From Mikania micrantha (taxonomy: Eukaryota > Streptophyta > Magnoliopsida > Asterales > Asteraceae), in NCBI GenBank assembly GCA_009363875.1, contig CM018696.1, positions 94,232,545 through 94,296,544 of the forward strand: a stretch of DNA of 64,000 bases, in the 5' to 3' direction. Made by a program: the position numbers and the translations under genes. Of the stretch, positions 57,519 to 64,000 are shown piece by piece. Numbering within the stretch: position 1 is the stretch's first letter; each line of letters begins with the position of its first letter. The notes beneath the pieces are model-generated. The model was not told the origin of the DNA. It saw nothing but the letters and a program-made list of their open reading frames with translations, and made no database searches.

Positions 57519-57772
57519 ATTGTATCTTGTGAAAACTCGATCTTATGGAAAATAACATTTAAAGCCTGTTTGGGCCATTAAATGGAATTTTAAAATTAAA
57601 TATGTGATGTACGTTAAACCTGAATAAAAAAATAGAGTTTTAAATAAAAAAATCAATTTTAATATGAGTTAATATTAATTACATATTTATTTTCAAATTT
57701 CCAAATCAATGGTCTAGATAGTGTTTAAGAGTTTTCTTTCTAAAATCAGATTTTCACATGATAAAACCTATA
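57519..57772. mobile_element. fold-back MITE immediately upstream of the dioxygenase promoter
   Basis: Arms gtgaaaactcgatcttatgg and the inverse of aaaatcagattttcac, with the same internal order as 35322-35568 (ttaaacctgaataaaaaa, catatttattttcaa). It starts about 30 bp upstream of the TATA box. Confidence 0.7.
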
Positions 57773-57837
57773 CATATAATACATACATACATACATTACA
57801 CACACATGCACGCGCACACACACACACACACATATAT

Positions 57838-58215
57838 AGGGGATGATTCCATTGTTAACCAATTTAATTGTGGTAACCCAAATAACTCTCACAAGACCAA
57901 CCCAAACCTTTGAATTTTTTTCATGACCTTTATTACACTAGTGCAAGACTATGTTATTTTATTTATATGAGTTAATTCACGAGCGTACGCGAAATTGCAC
58001 TAGTGTAAAGTTTTGACATATTTTCGTAACATTTAAAATTTGTCAAAGCTTTACACTAGTGCAATTTCGCGTACACTCGAGAATTAGCTCATACACAGAA
58101 AATAACATAGTCTTGTACATGTATAATAAATGTCATGAAAAAAACCAAATATTTGGGTTGATCTTGTGAGAGTTATTTGAGTTACTACAATTAAAAAAGA
58201 TTATTAAAATAACCG
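57838..58215. mobile_element. fold-back MITE flanked by TA tract
   Basis: The left arm tcatgacctttattacactagtgcaag pairs with the right arm cttgtacatgtataataaatgtcatga. The inner arms gcgaaattgcactagtgtaaag and ctttacactagtgcaatttcgc are almost perfect complements. A (TA)n run follows (58222-58279). It is a relative of 19160-19555. Confidence 0.8.
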
Positions 58216-58218
58216 AAT

Positions 58219-58221
<3 letters not shown>

Positions 58222-58279
<58 letters not shown>
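58222..58279. repeat. (TA)n microsatellite
   Basis: About 29 TA units, directly beside the fold-back MITE. Confidence 0.95.
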
Positions 58280-58282
<3 letters not shown>

Positions 58283-59667
58283 GGCATGATCCTGGCCTCA
58301 TGTAGTAGCATTTTCTTGAATTAAAGTATTCATTACATTAAATAATTCATATTAAATTTCATCACCCACCGACCCACCAACTAAAGTAATCCGAAAATGA
58401 AATGAAAGGGCCAAATTAACGATATGTACACCGAACAGAAGGTTAAAATAGACTATTATGCATCTTATTAATTTGAACAACTGTGTTAGACATTATTTAT
58501 GGAATTACTACGAGAGTGCCTGCTTGATATATTATTATATTATCACAAAACGCATCGAAAAACACAACACACTAACAAAAAAAATAATTATAATAAATAT
58601 AAAATCATAAACAATTTATTGGTATTTATAATCTTTTTACTTGGTTATTTTTTTATACTTATAACCTAATTTAATTTCATAAAAAGATAATTACCTACTT
58701 AACTCTTAAAAATTATTGTAAAATGACAACCTTATCCTCTTTAAATGCATAATGTATTATAATATATTACACATATTACAATTTCATATAATAATATTAC
58801 ATCTGATTCTATATATAATATTTAGATATTTATTACAGACTATGTATATATACAGAAAACTTTATTACGAATAGTTTCACTCTCTTTTCAATGACGTAAA
58901 GCAAATCACATGTTAATCTCGATAATTATATGTCATTACAACAAATGAAAAACCATAAAAATAGTAAATATACCTTAGCTACATCACATAGCTCAGACTT
59001 GTATAAGGGAACAAAGAAATGAGTTTGACATGACAACAAACTTGATGACTGCCCTAGATACAGGAACACCAAATATTTGCTCAAACTACTTACATGTTAG
59101 TTATCATATATATATATAGCCAAAAATCCCAAATAATAAAAAATAGGAACATCAATAGAAAAAAAAAATCACCCACTATCAAAGCAAAGCCTTGTTTTGC
59201 CATCTTTAAAACCCTAAAAAATCATCTCATTGGAGACTGAAGTTTGAACACAACCAAGAACCAATATACACAAATTCATACAATGAACACTTAAATTTTT
59301 TAAAATAAATCACACGTTATAATAAAAACTTTGACAATATTCGAAATCTTATGTAGAAAAATGAAGCGCATTGTGCCAATACTATTAAACCGAACAAAAA
59401 TTAGACGTTAATATGTAATAAAACATAAATTTCTACATACAGGGTTGCACATATAGATTCAAACTTGCATTTGCAAAAGGAAAATAACTTATACTTCTCA
59501 GAAAGCTCCTAATCTCTCTAGCAGTTGAATAATGTCATTTAGGTGATTGATCCCACTTACATCAGTGTATGTAATTACATGAAACACTAGAAGTTGTACA
59601 AAATTAAATAGTAACTCTTTCTCACGTTAAATTTTTGCAATTTAATACATAAACACAGACACACACA

Positions 59668-59829
59668 ACTCTTACCAGTAACTAAAATCATGTTATCTAA
59701 ATCAAAGCACTTATATATATGTGTTTGTGTGTGTATGTCTATATACACACACATATATATATATATGTGTGTGTGTATATATAAGTGCTTTGATTTAGAG
59801 AACATGATTTTAGTTTCTGGTAAGAGTTT
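59668..59829. repeat. 162-bp near-perfect palindrome with (TG/CA)n centre
   Basis: The left arm actcttaccagtaactaaaatcatg...aaatcaaagcacttatata pairs with the right arm tatataagtgctttgattt...catgattttagtttctggtaagagt. The centre alternates TG/TA/CA. It could form a long hairpin or cruciform. Confidence 0.88.
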
Positions 59830-60377
59830 TATGCTATGCAATTGCAAGTGAAAACCTAAGTTCGAAACCAAGAATCAAATTAAAGATCTTTTTGTACATT
59901 AAAGAAGCAATTTTTTTCTTACCTACTCTACATAAAAAATACTAAAACTTATATTATAATTACGTATTCTCAAAATAAAGATAAATACATGGTTTTTATA
60001 AATAATAAATCTTCGATCGGTTCGTTAAAAAAAAAAAAACTATTATTCACTTACAAATAGGTGTAGTTGACGGAACATATTATTTGTTAGGTGCTATATG
60101 AGTTTCTTGTATAATTTTTTTTTTCTTTTCTAGATAACCAAAATTTATTTCATTAGAAAAAGCCACCATGTTTTTTAGATTGACTAAGTGCTATATAAGT
60201 TTGTTATTAATTTTTTGAAGTATTCCATGTTAAATACGAATCAAAATTTCGAACCTGATTTTTTTTAAGGTCTCAGATCTTTATTTTGTTTGGCTATAAA
60301 ATAGTTAAGCTGACCTTGAAATTACATATAACATTACGTGTAATATTTTAGGTATGGTATTTTAGATAATTATTATA

Positions 60378-60779
60378 CTAGGTTAGTACCCCGTGTATTA
60401 AACAAGTTGAATAAAAAATATAATAAATAGTTATCAATTAAAGTTTAAACACTATAAGATGATATTTAAATGTAACATGTGATTAAAATTTTATATATTT
60501 TAACTTTATTTCTTTAAACATTTCATTTTAAAAACTGCTTTTGAAATTTTATATTTTATAATAATTTGATTTTTTTAAATGTTTTTAATATTAGTATATT
60601 TTTAATGTATTAAAAACCTTTTTTAAATTTGAAAATATATAAAAAGTATATTTTATATTCAAAATTATTTTTTAATATAAGATGTATTTAATAGGAGAAA
60701 TATGTGGAAAATTAAAGCTGAGATTCTATAAAAAGATGACTTGTGTCACTAAAAAACTTTTATTTATTAAAATAGATGA
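60378..60779 (-). mobile_element. short non-autonomous Helitron
   Basis: The minus strand runs TCATCTATTTTAATAAATAA ... GTGTAATACACGG-like end ... CTAG (plus 60378-60381). The terminal hairpin is partly decayed (ccccgtgtattaaacaag). Related to 17061-17450. Confidence 0.65.
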
Positions 60780-61252
60780 CTCGGTAAATGGTTCTTTATC
60801 TTTATTTTAAGTGATCTAATTAAACTTTTGACATTCTTATCGAAGTGTCAGTGTGGTGACATATTTTGCCCTCAAATCATATATAATTAAGCTTGACAAA
60901 CTGGACGGGACATGTCAAGTAATGAGTCAGATTAAGCTTGAGTCAAGATGGATGCGAGTCAAGTTTCGTTTTAAACAAAATCATTTTGACTCTAACTGGT
61001 TCGTTTTTTTTAAAACATCAATTTAGTTTAAGTTTAAATGTGTGTCCAAATAACGTGCCCCATATATAATCCGTTTTGATTGATTATGGGAGTGATATTT
61101 GTTATTTAAAACGTGGCTGGTTCACCGTACTTGTTTTACCCTACTTGTAAGGCAACTTTAGTGGTACCTGACCGACTTATATGCATGGCGACAAGAACAC
61201 CATAACTAAAATATTATTTTATTAACAAAATAGAGTATATTAATATAAATTA

Positions 61253-61640
61253 TAGGGATTGGATCCACTAAGAACAAATTTTTGCCTAAGAAGAGTAAGA
61301 ACCAATAGAAATTTGACACATGTCATCATAAAACAGTAATACAGTACAAAAAACGAAATACAGTACAAAAAGAAACAAAATCCAGTACAAAAAATCAAAA
61401 ATCTAGTACAAAAAAAAAATCCAGTACAAAAAAATAATATATAGTACAAAAAACAAAAATCTAATACAAAAAACCATAAAAATACCATATAAAAAATATA
61501 GAACAAATCTAGTACAAAAAAAATAAAAATCTAGTATAAAAAATAAGATTTTATACCTAAATTACGTGACACGTGTCAAATTCTTATTCGTTCTCACTCT
61601 TCTTATGCAAAATGTTGTTCTTATTTCATCTTTTCCCATA
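61253..61640. mobile_element. fold-back element with an AGTACAAAAA minisatellite loop
   Basis: The arms are taagaagagtaagaacc and gacacatgtca on the left, tgacacgtgtcaaattctt and ctcactcttcttatgcaaa on the right. Between them (about 61335-61550) are nine or so ~20-bp units starting AGTACAAAAA. It begins TAGGGATTGGATCC, resembling the end of 35322-35568. Confidence 0.7.
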
Positions 61641-62763
61641 AATTATATGATAATAATTGAGAGCGAGTTTGAAGAATAATAAAGAAGCAATTGACATCAT
61701 ATGTACAACTTTTTTAATTGTCGTTTTGGTTTTGGGCATGTATAAATGTAGTTTCCCTAGCGACGGTTTTTTCAATGTCGTCGTGGACCCATATTCTTGT
61801 ATATCATAATACCGCTGTTAACTTTTCATTGTCCTTTAAAACTAACTTTATTTTAAAACGGCCAATATTTTAAATCCCATCATCCATGTAAGCTTGATGT
61901 CGAAAGGCTATCTACGCTCGAGAAACGCAGACAACGTTGTTGATCCAACTTGTTCACCATTTTAAAGGAAATCTACCGTCCGAAGACACATTATGGTAAA
62001 ACCTCTTGTCCATCTGAATGTTTCAAGTGAGACTCGAACCCATTACCTTCATATTGGAAATACACCACCACTTTTAAAACTAACTTAAAACCTGTAAAAA
62101 AAACTAAGTTGTTAGTATTAAATAGTTAAAATTTCTATAAAATGATGATATAAGTTTTATACAAGTAATTAAACAATAATATTAAAAATAAATAAAAACT
62201 AGAAAAAAATAAATATTAACAAGTTAAAATTATGACACGTGAAGGTATGATCTAGTCATTTATTAAAGAACTATGTTATTAACCTGTGTATTACACGGAT
62301 TTAACATAAAATATTAAATAGTTAGTAATTAAAATATAGCAATTATAAAACGATTTTTTTATATAAAATGATTAATTTACATATTAATAAATATTTTAAG
62401 TAATAAAAAAATAATTAAAAACTTTAATCAATAAACAAATGATATATAATCTTTTAATGTATAACAATTGACATCTTTGAAATAAATAACGTTAAAAACT
62501 TTAGTTAATATTATATTAATAACTAACTTTTAAAAGTCTATAATAGAAAATATAATTTTTGTAATTATTAAAGTTAAACGACCTAATTTAAAAATAACGT
62601 TAAACATAACGGACTAAAAGTATAACTTTCTCTGTCATTTTTATTACTTTAGTTTTTAAATAAATTAAAATAACGTCATTTGTTTATAAAAATCTCATTG
62701 TTTAAAAACTTTGATTTATAGTATATTTTATTTTTAAAAAAATCATTTTTTAAAATAACCTGT

Positions 62764-63563
62764 TGTAAGGACCATTAAGAATGATGCTCACCAAAACATA
62801 TCTGGATCTAGTCTTAGACTCTCGGAAGACAAACAGCCTTTGGAAGAGAAAAATTAATCTTCGGAAGAACTAATGCTTCCGAAGGATAATTCTCTTCTTC
62901 TTAAAGCTATACAACAACCTGAAGTTTCCGAATCCCTCCTCAGTACTTAGAAGTTCCGAACGATCAGTGGTTCCGAACGATCATCAGTGGTTTCCAAGAC
63001 AAAGACTTTCGAAGACTTTTTCTGACAAAGATTCCGGACACTTATAGAAATAATCAGAGCTGTTTTCTCACATTCAGATCAACAAAGAAGACATTCAGAT
63101 GTTAGTCAGCAGCTAAGAAGATTTGACAGAACTACAAAGATACGAATCATTTAATGCCTTTTGTTGTTTAGGTATTTATTGTAAAAGTTAACTGAGTCTT
63201 TTGTATTAATTGTAATTAATTTGGCTTGGCCTGTCAAGACCATAACAAATACTAGATTTAGCATACATTTGTTTATAGTGTTTTGTCAAGCCGTGTATTC
63301 CTATGAAGATACAGCTGTAGGTCTTAGTATATAATCCTTCACTTGTAAGTTAGCAAGACACGAGTGTGTGCTTGAGCTGTTGAGTCTTGTTCACTTTGCA
63401 ATTAAACGAAATATACTTTGACCTTGAATTAAACTTTATTTGTGTATTATATTTGTTCTGCAAGTGTGAGTGAGTCGAGTTAATAGATACTTCTGCATCT
63501 ATCAAGCTCGGTATAAGATCGCTTGTGAAAATGTTGTGTTGAGATACACAACCCGATCCAACA
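62764..63563. mobile_element. solo LTR with perfect 5-bp target duplication
   Basis: An 800-bp sequence starts TGTAAGGACC and ends GATCCAACA, flanked by CCTGT on both sides (62759-62763, 63564-63568). There is no internal retroelement sequence. About 62815-63030 it repeats TTCCGAA/TTCGGAAG phrases. The family is not recognised. Confidence 0.85.
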
Positions 63564-63568
63564 CCTGT

Positions 63569-64000
63569 TTTTTACATAAATTTTGTTTTTGAAAATAAAA
63601 TGTTTCTTATTTTGAAAAATTTTGATTATAGAAAATTTCGTATTTTATAAAAATAAATTTTAAATTTGTTTTATAACAAAAAGAAAATTTTTTTGAACGG
63701 CAAATGTTATCTCCTCCTAAACTACTTTCCACTAATTACACCATTGCATGGTTAGAATCATGACCTTCCATACTAAAAGGCAAAGCCTCTATCAAGTGGG
63801 ATGATCCCACATTGGCAATAAAAAGCTAATAATATATTAGTTATTAGTATTACAATTATTTAACAAGAGAAGTAATTAATTTAATAGGATAGATAATATA
63901 AATATTTAATTGGAGAAATAATTAAGTGTGATGATAAGAAATTGACAAATAACAATAATAGTGTAAGAATGTGACAATAGTGGTGTAAAAAGATGACAAA
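63569..64000. other. right-edge sequence, no gene seen
   Basis: AT-rich. A short unique patch (63700-63830) includes gatcccacattggcaat. No ORF or RNA gene recognised. Confidence 0.5.

Larger units (their letters stand above)
58280..61252. other. intergenic stretch without genes
   Basis: AT-rich sequence with the palindrome at 59668-59829 and the Helitron at 60378-60779. The 94-residue minus ORF at 59587-59871 comes from the palindrome and (CA)n. Nothing else recognised. Confidence 0.6.
62271..64000 (-). mobile_element. possible Helitron running off the right edge, split by a solo LTR
   Basis: The plus strand at 62270-62295 reads ACTATGTTATTAACCTGTGTATTACACGG, the mirror of the local Helitron 3' end with a decayed CTAG. 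Similar AT-rich sequence resumes after the solo LTR. The other end was not found in the window, so extent and call are tentative. Confidence 0.35.

Noticed and set aside
63796..63830. gatcccacattg resembles the USE element of plant snRNA promoters
   Set aside because: One mismatch to the consensus and no snRNA-like sequence downstream of the TATA-like stretch.

Overview
The window is nuclear DNA of a flowering plant. It is AT-rich, its genes have many GT-AG introns, and it is full of nested transposons. The repeat style (GC-array MULE, CCGTGTAATACACGG-hairpin Helitrons, TA-flanked fold-back MITEs) suggests a eudicot, perhaps Asteraceae, but no single feature fixes the species.

Layout. (1) About 1-15,004, minus strand: a PCFS4/Pcf11-like mRNA cleavage and polyadenylation factor. 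Five exons are visible and the 3' end lies off the left edge. One of its introns holds a decayed 7.4 kb Ty1/copia element (1169-8579). That element itself contains a GCCTC-rich MITE, a young TRIM-like element with a perfect 5-bp target duplication, and an exact 202-bp tandem duplication. A MULE-type MITE and RTE LINE pieces sit in other introns. (2) 15,100-23,460: no gene; it holds a Helitron, tandem duplications, fold-back MITEs and LTR debris. (3) 23,464-31,106: a PIF/Harbinger transposon with TAA target duplication. Its transposase carries one frameshift, and its Myb/SANT-like ORF1 is split by a 4.2 kb LTR-like insertion. (4) 32,444-41,070, plus strand: a complete 18-exon gene for a pPLAI-type LRR-armadillo-patatin lipase of about 1338 aa. 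(5) 41,080-43,250: copia integrase remnant and a minus-strand Helitron. (6) 43,252-54,640: an 11.4 kb Mutator-like element with ~612-bp terminal inverted repeats and a perfect 9-bp target duplication. It carries a MURA transposase and two ULP1/C48-like genes. (7) 55,417-57,426, minus strand: a complete 3-exon 2-oxoglutarate dioxygenase of the scopoletin 8-hydroxylase/feruloyl-CoA 6'-hydroxylase type. (8) 57,500-64,000: MITEs, Helitron ends, a palindrome and an 800-bp solo LTR.

The most interesting system is the MULE. Its terminal repeats supply the same TATA box, leader and start codon to two inward-facing genes: the transposase and a ULP-like protein that has lost all three catalytic residues. 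A second ULP gene inside the element keeps its catalytic residues across ten exons. A small acidic ORF is read away from it. Five arrays of a GC-rich palindromic repeat lie next to these promoters, and one array with its downstream spacer is tandemly duplicated.

All calls come from reading the sequence and splice signals by eye; no database search was run.
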